A DNA stretch of 64,000 nt from Viola odorata (Eukaryota; Streptophyta; Magnoliopsida; Malpighiales; Violaceae), in contig OY829544.1 in NCBI GenBank assembly GCA_963691705.1, forward strand, positions 4,285,501-4,349,500. The letters run 5' to 3'. Shown here in pieces: positions 1 through 13,930 of the stretch. The position numbers and the translations under genes were made by a program. Below the pieces are notes generated by a model. That model made no database searches and was not told where the DNA came from. It was given only the letters and a program-made list of their open reading frames with translations. Position 1 is the first letter of the stretch, and every line of letters begins with the position of its first letter.

Positions 1-236
1 TCAATTATGCACGTGTTCTCTTATTTCTTTATTTGTATTATTTCTTTATTTGTATTTTTGATCTTGTTGTTCTCTATCACTTACAATTGACCTAGTGACT
101 GAGCTGTAATTCAAGAGTCTTGCACATAGCTAGTACATTGAAAAACCTGCACATACTGCAGCACAATTGGACATCCTGAAACGTGCCTTTTCTTTCTTCT
201 CTTCTCATTTTGCAATGCTTCTGTTTATTCTGCCAG

Positions 237-2379
237 ATATGTTGTTGTATACTTCAGTATCTTGTACATACGGTACCATGCTGGCATTGTCACCGATGAG
301 ATGATATCTACACCAAAAGTTCCATTTATTTTTGTTGGACTTTTGGAGGCTCTCGGAGCTGCAACTGGAATGGCAGCTGGAGGTATACGTCTCATTGATG
401 TCTGTCTGCATTTTCATTTTTGTTTGCTAAGCATATGTTAGTATCTCACCCGTTTAATTTGTTATATCTTCTACCTTGGATCAGCAATGCTTTCTGGAGC
501 GTCGATTCCAATTTTATCTCAGGTGAGAAATATCCAGTGAGAGGGTTGCTTTTCAGTTTCACCCTGTCCATTTTCCATAACCAGTTTAGTTGTTTGTGTA
601 CTTGAGTAAAATTTTGCATTTTGTAGCTACAAAATTAGAAACATAAAACTATCCTAAACCAAGTCACTAGCGTTGGCTTAGTGCGGCTTAGGAAACTGCG
701 AACTGTGTTTTTGAAGCATAAATTATCCAATATTTGATAGTTAATTTTGTCTATTACTCCTTTGCAGACATTTCTTGTGTGGCAGATTCTCCTATCAACA
801 GTTTTTCTTGGGAGGAGATACAGAGCCAACCAGTTGTTTGGATGCTTCTTAGTTTCCTTTGGTGTAATAATAACTGTAGCAAGGTAATTACTCTCATTTG
901 AAAGATTGGTTAAATATGATCTCAGGTTTTGACATCAGCAAATTGTTGTGGCACAATGTGGAAAAAATTACTGGATATTTGTCCTTTTAAGGATCATACA
1001 CTTTTAAGAAATGGATTTATTTGAAAATTTTAGATATTCACTTTGAATAACTATCATTTGTGCCTAGAGTATTCTATTTTTATGGTTGTTTACTTTTTGT
1101 AGTGGATCTGGTGCTAGTCATTCGTTGAAGGATGCCGGCATTTTTTGGAGTCTTCTGATGATATTTTCTTTTCTATTACAAGCTGCTGATACAGTATACA
1201 AGGTTGGCTTTCTAACAAAGTGAGTTCTGATCTTGTTCTTTCTGTAAGACTAAACTGGGACATTTGTTGTCTGTAGGAAACTATTTTCGTGGATGCTCGT
1301 CAGCGGTTAAAGGTATGATGTTGGACTCAAGAAAATTGATTGTGTGTACTCTTTTAGGTTTTGATGCTAATATTTAGGTAATGTTGCTCCATCTGTTACA
1401 GGGAGGTTCCCTAGATCTATTTGTTGTGAACTCCTATGCATCTGCCTTCCAAGTAGGTACTCTACAGCGAGTTGAAATATATGATATAGATGTCATTTAC
1501 AGCTCTTTTATAGCAGAGGAATTAAAATCTCATATTCGTTTTTGTAGGCATTTTTTATATGCCTTCTTCTACCTTTTATGTCAAAATTATGGGGCATACC
1601 TTTTAGTCAGCTTCCGAGCTATCTTAAAGATGGCGCAGCTTGCTTTCTGAACATCGGTAGTTTATCAAGTGGTATGGCTCTTTTAGCAGCTAGCTCTATT
1701 TTTTTTCATCTTATTGTGGTCTACGACATATGACTTTGTTTGAATGCGGTTATCTACAGGATGTAACGGCGCACCTCTGCTTCCGTTGCTGTTTATTATT
1801 GTCAACATGGGATTTAACATATCCTTACTACATCTCCTGAAGATCTCCTCTGCTATTGTATCTTGCCTTGCTTCCACATTTTCTGGTGTGTTTTCATCTG
1901 TCATTACAGTTACTGCAGCATATAGGCAATTAAGCCACAGTAATAAGGAATATCCGCATAATACGATTCTACGAATGCAGAAAGTTCAGTCAATTTCAGC
2001 TTCTGGACTGTAGACATGAATCTTTTTCTTAGATGTAAAAATGCATCCCATGTTCTGCTGGAAAATATACTTAACTCTTTCGGTTGACCAAATTTGCGGT
2101 ATATTATAGCTTTCATGTTGATCATCCATGAACTGTTGTTCGCAAGCATATGATTTCCTTTCAAGTTTTCCTTTACGTTTTCATATTAACTGCTTGAGAA
2201 TTGACATTTTCGGGGTTTTCATGGCAGTACCATTATCGGTGTATATGTTCACATTACCGCTGCCATTTCTCGGTGTTGCATCTTCCCTTCCGAATGGCTT
2301 TGTGGCAGGAGCAGTCATTCTTGTTTTAGGGGTGCTCTTCTATGCATGGACGCCGCAAGAACATGCTAAGGCCAGCTAA
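237..2379 (+). CDS. CRT-like transporter (CLT family), 3' part of the gene
   Basis: Members of this plant family related to the malarial chloroquine-resistance transporter move glutathione or gamma-glutamylcysteine across the plastid envelope. Nine exons can be joined with GT-AG sites: 237-382, 485-522, 768-883, 1103-1202, 1277-1312, 1402-1452, 1548-1671, 1760-1885 and 2228-2379. They give about 296 residues of a drug/metabolite-transporter fold. Visible segments include VPFIFVGLLEALGAATGMAAG, LLSTVFLGRRYRANQLFG, SLLMIFSFLLQAADTVYKE and the C-terminal GFVAGAVILVLGVLFYAWTP. The N-terminus with the plastid transit peptide lies before the window. The gene converges on the KEG gene, with about 700 bases between stop codons. 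CLT1, CLT2 and CLT3 cannot be told apart by eye. The neighbouring CDPK and parvulin genes favour a CLT1/CLT3-type locus (inference). Confidence 0.88.
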
Positions 2380-3082
2380 TGCATCTTCCACACCACCAGT
2401 TTGCTTAACTAAGGATAGTAATGGTTGTCCTAATCATCTCCCTTTTCAACCTCAGGAAATGGGATGATTGCCAATAATTGTATAGTTTTGTGATTGTTGT
2501 AATTCTTTGTTGTTGTAAAACATTGATGAATCATTTATTTAGAAAGAAAAGAGCCCAAAATATAAAACATTTTATTAGAAAACCTCAATGAGCAATGATG
2601 CGGATCTTATCAAAATGTTCTAAAAATTAACAAGTACATTTCTAAGACTACAATTAACAAATTAAAATGCACAAAAAAAGAATATTGGATAACAAATCAA
2701 CTGTATAAAAATTTGTGATTAACTTTGGTATTCTACTCGTACTACAAATGAATTTCAGCATGTCAAATACATAGCCGTCGGCGAACTTACAATCATACCA
2801 CCTATGTTAACATCAGGCAAACCCTCATGTACTAGATTCAATTTTAAAATTAATATGTACAAACAGTCATCTAAATGAAATATTTACAGAGCAGAGAGCA
2901 TTATATCAACACCACCAGAATAGCACTTGCATCCAAAACCTGTTGCCTGTTGCCTGTGGCTTGACACTGGTAAATTATTAAGCGGGCAAATAATTTCAAG
3001 TAACCTATCGATACACGGGACAGGTTTCGCACTGAAATGTCGATTCCCACATGCTATGTGCAAAATGAATTGCTAATAAGCC
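2380..3082. other. Intergenic region between two convergent genes
   Basis: This AT-rich stretch carries the 3' untranslated regions of the CLT transporter (+) and the KEG gene (-). No further open frame, RNA gene or repeat was recognised. Confidence 0.6.
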
Positions 3083-6000
3083 TTAACTAGAGCTCTCATC
3101 AAGAGCAATATCAGCGGGGTCTCCGATCCAAGGCCGCCCTTCTCTCCACTTAAATTTAATTCGAAGTTTTCCGTTAGCTTCCACCCCGACTACCTTACCC
3201 TTGCTAGCGTGCGTCTCCATTCCCCATCCCCACCTCGGTGTCGCCATTCCTTCTCTGAACCTCACACTATCACCTACTTTGTATGCTCTGACTTTCTCCA
3301 TCTCAAACTCTTTGCATAACCAAAGCTGGTCCAGGAAGCAAAATGCTACTAATAGCTCCCCGTCTTCCATTCGGTGAACCACTCCAATACTGCCATGAGT
3401 AACCTCTCCCCATTGGTATATGGGTGTAGTTATAGATGATTTGACCCTTACCCAATCTCCAATCTGTAGCATCTCTTCTTCTATTACGATCACTTCTGAT
3501 GGGTCAAGCATCCATGTCCTCGCTCCAGCTGGTGTAAAAATTCTTAGTTTTCCGTCAGCATCTATCGCTGAGATAAAACCAACATTATCATGCCCGTGGC
3601 CTGACCAACCGAATCGTGGTTGCTTTACACAAGGCTTCACCCTCACCTTTTGGCCTACTGCAAGTCTATCCACTCTTTCAAGCTCATATGTTGGTCCCAC
3701 CCATGTTTCAGATTCACCACAGAACCCAACAAGAACAGTACCATTCCAGTCATCTCCTTCATATCCCATCCCTTGAACAACTCCAACACTTCCCGGCCCC
3801 AAACTCTTCCAACAGGTAGCAGCCTCTTTTAATCTTACCCAATCCCCCACCTCAAACATCTCTTCTACCTCAAAATCAGCAGGGTCACCCCTCCACAAGC
3901 TTTGCAAACCAGAAAATGAAATTCTTAATTCACCATCAGCATTTACACCAGTCACGAGGCCTCTTGAATTATGGCATGCCCCTCTCCACCCCCATCTGGG
4001 TTCAGCCAGTCCACTACGAAACCGAACACGCTGCCCTATTTTTATGTGAGCAACCTTTTCAACTTCTGAGAAGTGAACAGGCAGCTTCGATTGACGAAAA
4101 CAACAGACCAGATCCAGGTAGTAAGAATCCTGTATGCTGTGCACTACTCCTATACTGTCCTTCCTAATGGTATTCCACTCATAGCTATGTCTAGTCCCCA
4201 AAAATTGCTTCAACCTAACCCAGTCACCTACTGACAGTCCTGGGAGCCTTTCTGCATCGCCTGGAGAAACCTTCCACAAACTATCTCTGCCACCAACGCG
4301 CACCTTAACAGATAATCAGAAGAAAGTCTTTAATACAGCAGGTAAAGAATCCTAAAGGTAAAATGGCAACAATAGAAAACAACCTACACAAGGACTAGCT
4401 AACTTAAATAGTGCCCACATATACCACTGGCAATGCATGGAAATTCTAGTTGATGGTTCATGCCACTCATTCCAATGCATATACTACACCCATGAATTAC
4501 CTGACATCAGGGTAAGGAATCTGCTATTGGAGATTTTAACCCAAAACCACAGCCAAGGTGTTGAAACTTGGAGTTGGAACCACAATTGCATTAATACGAC
4601 GAATTCACATTCACGATATAACAGATGCCACTCGGTTTTTATTGGTCAAAAGAAAGAATCAACTCATAGTGACAAAGGAAAAGTAAACTTACATTAAGGG
4701 TGCCATCCATGTCAATCCTTGCAATGCTCCCAATGGTAGCTGGACTTTCATTTGACCATCCAAGTAGTGGCTGGGTGACAGAAGGAATAATACGTATATC
4801 TTGACCCACTTCAAAAAACGATACCTTTTCCATGTCCGTCACGCAACATGTAAAAGGTTTGCTTCGAAAGCAGAATGCAACAGCCATATCACCATCTTCT
4901 TCTAAGCTATGGACAATACCAATACTAGTCTTTGTGACATCATCCCACCCATATTTTGGAGAGGGGACTGAAGCTTTTACTCTAACCCAATCACCAACCT
5001 GATTATATAAGGCAAACGAATGATAAAGCAATGTTTACAAATATTACAATAAGTATGGCAAATAAAAGCAACAGTATAAACCCCAATTATATTACCTTAA
5101 ATTCCTCCACCCTCTCCATGTCTGAAGGATCAGCTTTCCATGGAATGGAACGGTTTGGTATTTCAATTACCAGAAGACCATTACTCTTTATGTCACTTAC
5201 TCTTCCTGCACTATGGTGTGTCTCACCACCCCAGGCACATCTGGGCTCTGCAACAGATCGCTTCACACATACCAGCTCCCCTATCTGCAAATTGCAACAT
5301 CATTAATTCAATACAGTATCTTCAGGGACTAGAATCCAATAGAGGTGATGTGAGGAATACAAAAGGAACAGTTTCCTTCCAAAATTTGAGAAAAATGACA
5401 AGAAAACCAAAAGTATTCTACTCACTCTGAAAGGATCAACTGGTTCAACCTCCTCTGGTTCACAAAGCCATGGACTGAACAAGTAACTGAATTCTACCAA
5501 TAAACTACTATCAGGTCTGATACCACATACTATCCCAATACTTCCAGGAGTAACGGCCCCAAGACCATGCTTTGTAGCCACAAGTGTGTTGTGAACACGA
5601 ACCCAGTCACCAACCTTGAATTCTTCAAACCTATGAAAATCTGCAGGATCAGCTTGCCACCCCCTAGAAGCACCAGTAAACCCAATGCGCATAATCCCAT
5701 CATCTTCAATGCATAGAACAGTTCCTACGCTATCACGTGATTGTCCGCGCAATTCAAACCTGACGAGAAAAATAATCATCTTTTAGCTTCAATAACTTTC
5801 TAAAAGGGCATATGATGTCAGAGTCTAGACACTTGCAACGTTCAGAATTAAAAAATAATCACACTAGTTATGCATGACCAGGAAAGGTCTGTTGATGTTT
5901 TTTATAAAGCTGATATGACCTCTTAAGAGAACCACTGGCCCAACCCCTCACGGTTGTGATGCTGAAATAAAGCCTACTCTCAGCCAAATAAAAATGTTTA

Positions 6001-9000
6001 GAAGTCCACCCTACTTTTTAAAGTCCCACCAGTCCAGAGGATGAGCCTGAAACAGGCAAGCTCTAAGGGTAAAATCCAACTATGACATGATAAATGTCAA
6101 ACTCTTATTACCCCATGAAAGAGTAGACAGAGAACTCCTACGCAGGTGAAAAGTTGGAATCCTTGAATCTTAGCAAATGTGAGTCCATTAACAATCAAAT
6201 GCAATATCACATTAACAGCTGCAATAACAATCATGAAGAACAATACATAGTAGCATTGTAACAGCAATTATAAAAGAATAATACCTAGGCTGTTTGATGT
6301 CAGGTTTAAGTTGCACCAGTTGTCCCCTGTCCAAAGGAATCACTTTCACGACTTCATTTGCCAGGAGATGAGCAACTCCAGTGCAAAATGATACAATAAG
6401 ACTACCATTGTCTGGAATACTCCGTACAAAACCAACACTACCATGTCTTGCACCTTGCCACCCATGTGCAGGCTTCTTTACACTTCTCTTAAATTTCACC
6501 CAATTCCCCACTTCAAATCTACACGTCATTCCAAGCACATAATATTAGCATATTGTCAAATATCATTTCATCATTGGCATATACCATAACAGTACTCACA
6601 TTGTTGGTGACAAATAAATTCCCTTGTTAGCAAGTGCCTCCATAAGATCTTCTGAAATCCATTCACGAGGCAGGCCTTCTAAAAAGTCACGTAAGGTCTT
6701 ACCACTGTTTCCGATTATGTACATACATGCAAAGAAGGCAAACATGTATATATAATATCAATTGGTTGTACATGTGAACTGTATAAACTATTCGCAAATT
6801 TGGATCAGAAACGCTTGATGTGCATACAAGCAAAAATGGAATATAAAATAAAATTATCAAGACCACTACTTTTACTCACCTGTTATTTCGTATTTCAGTG
6901 ACCACATTTGGGCATTTCAGCATAAGAATGATACAGTCAAGGTTCTCACGTATCAATTTTGCTGCATCAGCAGCAATATGAAAAGCATTGTCACCATCAT
7001 CATCCTAATCATGATTACCAAAGAAGTTACTCAAAACAGAAGTAATATCAACCAATTATTGTGCAATCGTATAAAAACTAGAAATTGGTTAAAGTTCATA
7101 CAGTCAGTGGTAAGAACAGAATTAAAAAACAGATAGATACAAAACCAACCTGCAAATTACAATCAGCTCCAGCAGCCAACAGTAACTCAACACATGGTTT
7201 TGCACCTTTAGCCAATGCCAAATGAAGAGGTATCGTGTTGTGCACGTTTCGGATATTAGCATCCACTCCAGTATCAAGAATAATCTAGTTCAAAAGCACC
7301 TTTCTGATCAGAATTTAGAGAATACTTTCAATCTTCATTGCACACTTTTAAAATTGAAGCCTCAGGTGCTCTAAGATGATTGACCTTTTAAGGATGATTT
7401 TTTTTTTTTTTTTGCCATTGCAAGAGAGAGAGAGAGAGAGTAACAAATTAAATGTGAAGGAGAGAGGCACCAGGAATCACCTTGACCAACTCAACATCGT
7501 TTTCCATTGAAGCTGTATGCAAAGCTGTTCGATAATGTTCTGGATCTTGGGCAGCTGGGTTTGCTCCAGCTGCAAGCAGTAATCTCACTAGTTCTCTGCC
7601 CTCTACGAAGAAACATAAGCATATTTATCAAATCAAAAGGATATTTTATATGCAAGCAGAGGCTGAGGCAAGTAAGGAGATCAGGTGTATTATTTCGCAC
7701 TCTATCCAAACAAAAGAAGACAATATAAGCTTTTCCTTCTTCTTTTTCTTTTGATACGCAAGATGATAATCTAGACTTATATACACACACACTCCAAACT
7801 CAGAGCTTTAAACTAACTGGTCAATGTTTTGGGTCAAATGGATAAAGAAAAAGGAATGTACCTACAATAGTAATGCCAATGATGGAAAAAAACAGTTTGA
7901 AAATCAAAGATCACTTCTAAGTCGACAATCAAGGACTTGCATACACATGCCACATCTTTTAATGAGGTAAGGATGATGATAATATAAGAAAAGTAACTTA
8001 TTTTAAAAGTAAAGTAACAGCATGAATCATATATTTTGAAATAAGCAAAACAAGAAAGAAAAAAGAAGACGACTTGAACAGGATTACACAGAATGTTCAA
8101 TGGTATGATAACAATGCCACTACCTGCTTCATGATCTTTCCTTAAACAAGCTGCAGCACATAATGCTGTTCCAGCTGAACTTGGTATGTCAATTGCTTCA
8201 GCAATCTCTTCTGCTGACGAGACTTCAAGCCATCTCTTGACAACAGCCACATTTAGCGTTTCTATGCAGATGTGCAATGGCCTGTTATAATAACATTGAA
8301 GCAGCTAATGGAATCAGTGTAAGACACAAATTACCATACTCCAGATAACATATATTTCTACTGATGCAATATTAATGAGTGCATGCACGAAAAAACACAT
8401 ATCTACAGTAGAAATCCACATAGTCCATATTCTTGTGCTCCAAAAAGGAAGGAGTACTTCCATATTACTGACTGTCTGAGTACTTTTGTTCATAATTCTA
8501 CTGCGAGTAAGACTTGTGTGTTAGTAGTATTTTGTGCCTGGTCTATCATTCACAAACTTTCATGTATGGAATTACTCTCAAAGGCTATATGTTCATCCTC
8601 AGCATTGTTCACTAGTGGAACAAAAGGTAATTTAATATGGAAAAACATGAACAAATGGCTATTGATGTTTTCCGCATCACAGATGAGATGGTGCACTAAG
8701 CTGCGATATCCATCATCCAGGGAACACATTCATCTCAAAATCAGGAATACCATACATGCTTGAAATCAAAAAAACATTCATTTACATTGCCGAGAAAAAT
8801 TAAGCAAGTTATCATGTGCAAAGCAGATAAGAACTCTCACGTCAAACTTTTTGAATTCAAAGCACTCATCGATCCGCATCCTCCATTTTCCAAAATGACA
8901 ATAGCACATTCCGTATATTTCCCAGTGATGGCTAAATGCAACACAGATTCACCATCATCATCCACTGCATTGGGATCAGCACCAGCCAACAGCAACTCCT

Positions 9001-11352
9001 GTAACCAGTGCAACGCGTTTGATATGGTCTGCCATGAAGGACTAAGAGGGAACAGAAATTTCCAAATCAATTCTTGGTCATGAGGACTTACCAACATGCA
9101 ATCAGGTTGTCCGTAGTATGCACATACATGAGCAACTGACCGACCAAAGCCTTCCCTCATCCGAGACGTAGCATAATCTGATCTTCCAATAAGTGCTCGT
9201 ACACATTCTGGGGATCCAGCTGCTAAAGCAAACACTATGGGTGGATTTCCATCTTTGTCAGGAATATCCACATCCACATCACTGTATGCTAAAATAGCAT
9301 TAACAAGTTTTGGGCAACCACGTCTACAGGCCAAGTGCAATGCAGTTTGGCCATCAGCATTATGTGCTTCTAGTAGCGAAATAACTGAGCTGCCGTTGCT
9401 TCCTGCAGCAGACTTGGCCAGAAGATCTCTGCACAAATGACGGGATTCCTAAGAATTCTTGAAGATTCTGACTAAGAAAGCGAATAAAACAAGGACTAAC
9501 CTAACACCATCCAAGTCCCCTTTAGATAAGAGTTGATGTAAATGGTCGCTTTTAACCTGGAAAATGTCCAAGACAGATGTAGGAGACTGCTCCAACGTAT
9601 CAATTCTAGAACAGCTTGCAAGTTCCCTGGATTTGATAAATATGAAGCACTTCAAATTTTTGGTAAATAAATAGATGGTCAAGAAATGTTTAGTAGCTTA
9701 TTATTAGTAATTGTTTAATCATAATACTCACAGACCCTTTACATCTTTAAACCAAATGAAGAGCAAGAACAAGCAATGCATGATGAGCACTAAAATAATC
9801 CCAAAAATGTAATCTAAGATGGATTGAAGTTTGGCACTCCATAATCTAAAAAGAGAAACTAAACTGAACTAAGAAACACGGAAATTGAAAATTCTTACGT
9901 AGTAGGAACCACAGGACCTTGCGGTATCCCTTGCAAATGGCGAAGAAATACAGCAAGTATTGTATGAAATGTTGGTCTCTTCGATCCCTTAAACTGTAAA
10001 CAGTCTCCAATCATCCTCCACAATTCTGTTGGAATTCCATGACCGACAACTCCTACATACTCTGGAGGCGACCTTCCATCCTTAACGATAGCTCGATAGA
10101 TATCGTCATTAGTTAATCCAGCCCACCTGCAGACAGACACTAAGATTAACAAGACAACACATGAAAACAATCAACAGTCTGAATTAATCTCACTTACGGA
10201 GTGAAGCCAGTGCACATCTCAATAAGGGCACAACCAAAGCTCCAAGAATCGGATTGTGCAGTTAAAGCAATCATATCATCTCTAAACAAGTGCAAGGACT
10301 TTCTTAAGGGCTCCCAGGCCTCAGGTGGTGAGTAATGCGGGTTTAAGTGCATACAATCAGTACAGCAGTGCTGTTTTGGAGGATCGACATCATGCATACT
10401 AACTCGAGCTTTTGCGCAAAAAGGTTTCTTCAGAATCATGGGAAGTCCATAATCGGAGACAACTGCACGGCCACCCTCGTCTAGAAGGAAATTCGAGGGT
10501 TTTAAGTTCATGCACACCACACCTGCCGCATGAAGCTCAAGAACTCCACGCGCCACATCAGCTCCGTATCTACAATAAAGAGAAGATTATGGATGTTCCA
10601 ATTCACCATAAAAGCGAGTTATAGAAGACTTAAAACAACCTTAGGATTTGGTCGAGAGTGAGACGGCCGCCACTCTGCTGCATCTGTGACTGAACGGAAC
10701 CGCACCACTTCTCCATTACGATGCATAACTCGTTGTGTTCCGTTCTGATAACTCCATGAAATCCACAGACGTCCCTACACCACATGGATTTACTCCTCAG
10801 ATTCTCCAACTCCTTCTCCACCCAGTCTACATCCCCCACGTCATCACTCTTCACTCTCCTCACCATAACCTTATGTTTGCACCTGCTGCTCTCTTTCTTC
10901 TTCTTCACTAACACTCCCTCTCTCCCTTTCCCCATCCTCAGCTCGTGATCCCTGCACAAACTCCCACCCAAACGCCTCCCGCCACGCAAGCAGGATGGAT
11001 TCCGACTCTGACTCCCGCCTCCGTCATCATCTTCGGCGCTGAGGTCAGATTCAGAGTCAGTGTCGTACGAGGAGGATGAGGAAGGTATTAGGGATGACAA
11101 GAGGGAGAAGTTCTTAGGGAGGGAGAGGAGGGAGTTGCCGATGGGGGACACGTGGCGGCATTTTGGGCAGGAGAGGGAAGGTTTAGGTGTAGGCTTGGCG
11201 GAGGAGTGGAGGAGGCGAGAGAGACAAGGAAGGCAGAAGGAGTGGCCGCAGGAGAGGAGGAGCGGCGCGTGAGAATGGTCATTGTAGGCGGTTTGGCAGA
11301 TCGGACATTTTGGGACGGGGATGTGACGGATTCTGCTCCGCCTGCCAGGCAT
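3083..11352 (-). CDS. KEG: E3 ubiquitin ligase KEEP ON GOING (RING-kinase-ankyrin-HERC2-like)
   Basis: KEG ubiquitinates ABI5 and related bZIPs to restrain abscisic-acid signalling, and acts at the trans-Golgi/early endosome (family knowledge). Sixteen exons join in frame: 10640-11352, 10198-10569, 9899-10126, 9501-9626, 9092-9428, 8841-8998, 8124-8281, 7481-7602, 7150-7284, 6880-7004, 6600-6704, 6285-6518, 5426-5759, 5096-5284, 4693-4998 and 3083-4303. They total 4,863 nt, or 1,620 aa, close to the Arabidopsis protein. Exon 1 holds a C3HC4 RING (CPICQTAYN, CGHSFCLPC, CPKCR). The kinase-like domain follows; its usual HRD motif reads CMN in CMNLKPSNFLL and DFG reads DYG. Ankyrin repeats (DGQTALHLACRRG, TIPLHLALAKGA) occupy roughly residues 480-850. 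Repeated HERC2/Mib-like modules (VGDWVRVK, SIGVVH, GWG-ETHAS-G) fill the C-terminal half, ending on the 1.2-kb last exon. Start chosen: the only ATG before the RING. Confidence 0.96.
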
Positions 11353-12223
11353 GGCGTGGTGTGAAAGAGGAAAGAGGAGACTTGAAAATGGTAGAGCAGA
11401 GGAGGAAGATTAAACAGATGAAGAGTAGAGAAGGAAGGTTTTTTTTATAATTCTTTTTTTTGTTATTTTTTTAACATTATTGTTACTATAATTCTCAGGT
11501 GATTTTTTTTCTTTTTCTTTTTCTTTTTTTGAAATCGTCGATAAAATCAGTTGCGGGGGTGTTCGGTTGTTGAAAATGGAGAATTTGTTTGCCGCGTGAG
11601 CCTACTACCTACAGAGGTCAATGAACTTTCGGCTCCGAAAAGTCATAGCTAACAGTACAACAACCGCTGACCGCTGTGTGCTCTTGGGTCCGTTTGACCC
11701 GGCCCGTTTTTAGTTGGAGGCCTACTCCAAATTTGGGCCTACTGTGCTGATATGAGACCGTGATACGGGATCTTTTATGGTAGGACTGGCTGGTTTTCTT
11801 CAAGGACTGAATTTTTAAGAAGAACCATCCATAGATTTCATACTCAAATTGAAAAATGATTAGTAGTAATACATAACGTACATCAACTAAATCTAAAAGA
11901 GACCCTATATTCCAAATAACTCCCTTTTAAAAATTAAATTGAATTGTAAATTTTGAAAGTTGAAAATATATAAAAAAATTATTACAGATATTTTATTTTT
12001 AATTAAGAAAATGTTTTGCCTAGCTCGAAGTCTCACACACTAGGTTCCATGAGTTTAGCCGATGGTTGTGACAGCTAAAATTTGAACCATGATGTAGGAA
12101 GAGTCTTGACATGGAGAATGACGATAATCCAACATGATTTGTTTTAGTAGGATCACATCAATGGATATGTAGTTGATTAATTATATATTAGTGGTAAAAT
12201 ACATAATTGGTAAGAGTCTTACC

Positions 12224-12424
12224 TAGGGGTGGCAGTATAAGCATGATCTACTGAATTAACTAATACTGAATTCATTTAAGACGAGTTTGGGTCATAATTT
12301 TTAACCCGCTAATTAAGCGGGTCAGTTTTAATTCGACCCGTTTTTATGGTCGACCTGTCTGACTTTTTTTTAATAGTGTTTTTAAGTAGGGATTGGATTG
12401 GAACTTGGATTCGACACCCTACTA
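12224..12424. mobile_element. Probable hAT-type MITE remnant
   Basis: The left edge reads TAGGGGTGGCAG and the right edge reads TTCGACACCCTA. These are imperfect inverted ends of the kind common in plant hAT MITEs (TAGGGGTGGCA type). Inside is a short palindrome, AACCCGCTAATTAAGCGGGT, and repeated GACCCGT words. Target-site duplications were not clear. Assignment is by eye only. Confidence 0.4.
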
Positions 12425-12471
12425 CTACATTTGATCCATTTACGAAGTAGGTTCTTGGTTGATATGTAATA

Positions 12472-12598
12472 CTCCCTCTGCCCTAAAATAACTGATACTT
12501 TGAAACAGTAACAAAAAGTAACTTAAACACTAAAAAATCAAGTAATGTGTACAGTAATAAAAAGTAGCAAAACGTCCATTATTTCAGGACGGAGGTAG
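12472..12598. mobile_element. Stowaway-like MITE
   Basis: The element is bounded by TA dinucleotides (12470-12471 and 12599-12600). Its ends CTCCCTCTG and CGGAGGTAG are inverted relative to each other and match the CTCCCTCCG end typical of Tc1/mariner Stowaway MITEs. It is only about 127 bp and has no coding capacity. Confidence 0.65.
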
Positions 12599-13930
12599 TA
12601 ATAATTAATAATATGACCTAGTGTTATAAAAAAATATCGAACTGGACCAAATTGCCAATTCAACTAATAACCCATAGGGGTAGATGGTTTCGTCCCTATA
12701 ATATTAATAAAAACATAAAACCACTAGAAAATATATAAACAACTTCAGAAAATTATAAAAAATACAAAAATAAAAAATCTGTATTTTCATTGTTTTATTT
12801 TATTTTTTAATATTTTCTGATTTTTTTATAATTTTCTGATTTTTTTCCTTGACATTTTTATTTTTTTGCATTTTTATTTTTTTATTACATTTTTTAAGAA
12901 AAAAAAAACTATTCTTTATGTAAGATCAAAATGGTGTTGTTTTGATTAAACGGATCGCCTCGTATCAATCTTTCAAATTGTCACAGATTTGACATGTTTA
13001 TTAAAATGGTCACCTATGTTTATATTTATAAAATAAGAAGGGTTGGCTATGGTAAGCACGTTGGGGCGTGTCTATAGCCATTGGATTTGGTGTAAACTCT
13101 TTTTTCTTTTTCTTTTTTTCAGATTTGGTAATTCTTTATCACGGTGGACTTAATTTTTCTTCATGTAAACAAAATCCACTTGTTTGTTTCGTGAAATTTC
13201 CTTATTGTTATTTTTATTTTTTCATCTTTTCGGGTATTCTTTCTAACGAGACTAATTTCATTCATGTACTTTTAGACTTTTAAAGAGAAACGACTCTTCT
13301 AATATGATGTGCTCTATATATAACCAAAACTCGAATTCAAAATCTTAATAAGTGTGGACACTAGATAAAATTTTTATCACTAGACTACAACAAATGTTAG
13401 TGTAATTTTTAGTTTTTTAGAGTACATATACTTTTGTACTCTATTTTTTCTAATTATGATTTTATAATCATCATATTAGTATAATTTTGTTAATGAATCT
13501 TTTAGCCCACCGAATCATGATTAATCTTGCTCATACTAGGTAATTTTAGCGCTCCCAGTAAACGATTAAAATTATTAGTATAAAAAAATAATAATATAAA
13601 AAATATTTTTGTATACTTCATACATGAAAATTGAACTTATTATAAATCTTGTTTATAGGATGAGATGATGAACCGGCCAAACACTTGTTCACCTTAGTTA
13701 AGACCTTTTCACCTAATACATATATTGTGTGTGGAGCGGATAATATTTGAACGGAGTTAATTTCGATAAAAAAGATATCCTGAAAGACCGAAAGAAATAA
13801 AAATAATGAGAAGGGAAGTTTCAAGGTTTAAAATAAAACACAAATTTTATTTTTATGAGAAAAATTGAGTTCACGGTGATAAAAAATTAACCAAATATGA
13901 AAAGAAAAGAAAAAAGTTTGCCATCGTGAA

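Larger units (their letters stand above)
11365..13930. other. Intergenic region, AT-rich with small transposon remnants
   Basis: This is the upstream side of KEG and the left half of a long gap before the parvulin/rhodanese gene. It begins with polypyrimidine/T-rich sequence upstream of the KEG start. It includes two small MITE-like units listed separately (near 12.2-12.4 kb and 12.47-12.60 kb). Otherwise it is AT-rich sequence with no frame that looks coding. Confidence 0.55.

Noticed and set aside
3420..4167. Several open frames on + across the KEG last exon
   Set aside because: They are antisense shadows of the long minus-strand coding exon, whose repeated VGDWVRVK/GWG modules explain the open frames.
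7401..7440. T run followed by GAGAGAG repeat
   Set aside because: This is a simple sequence repeat within a KEG intron with no sign of function.
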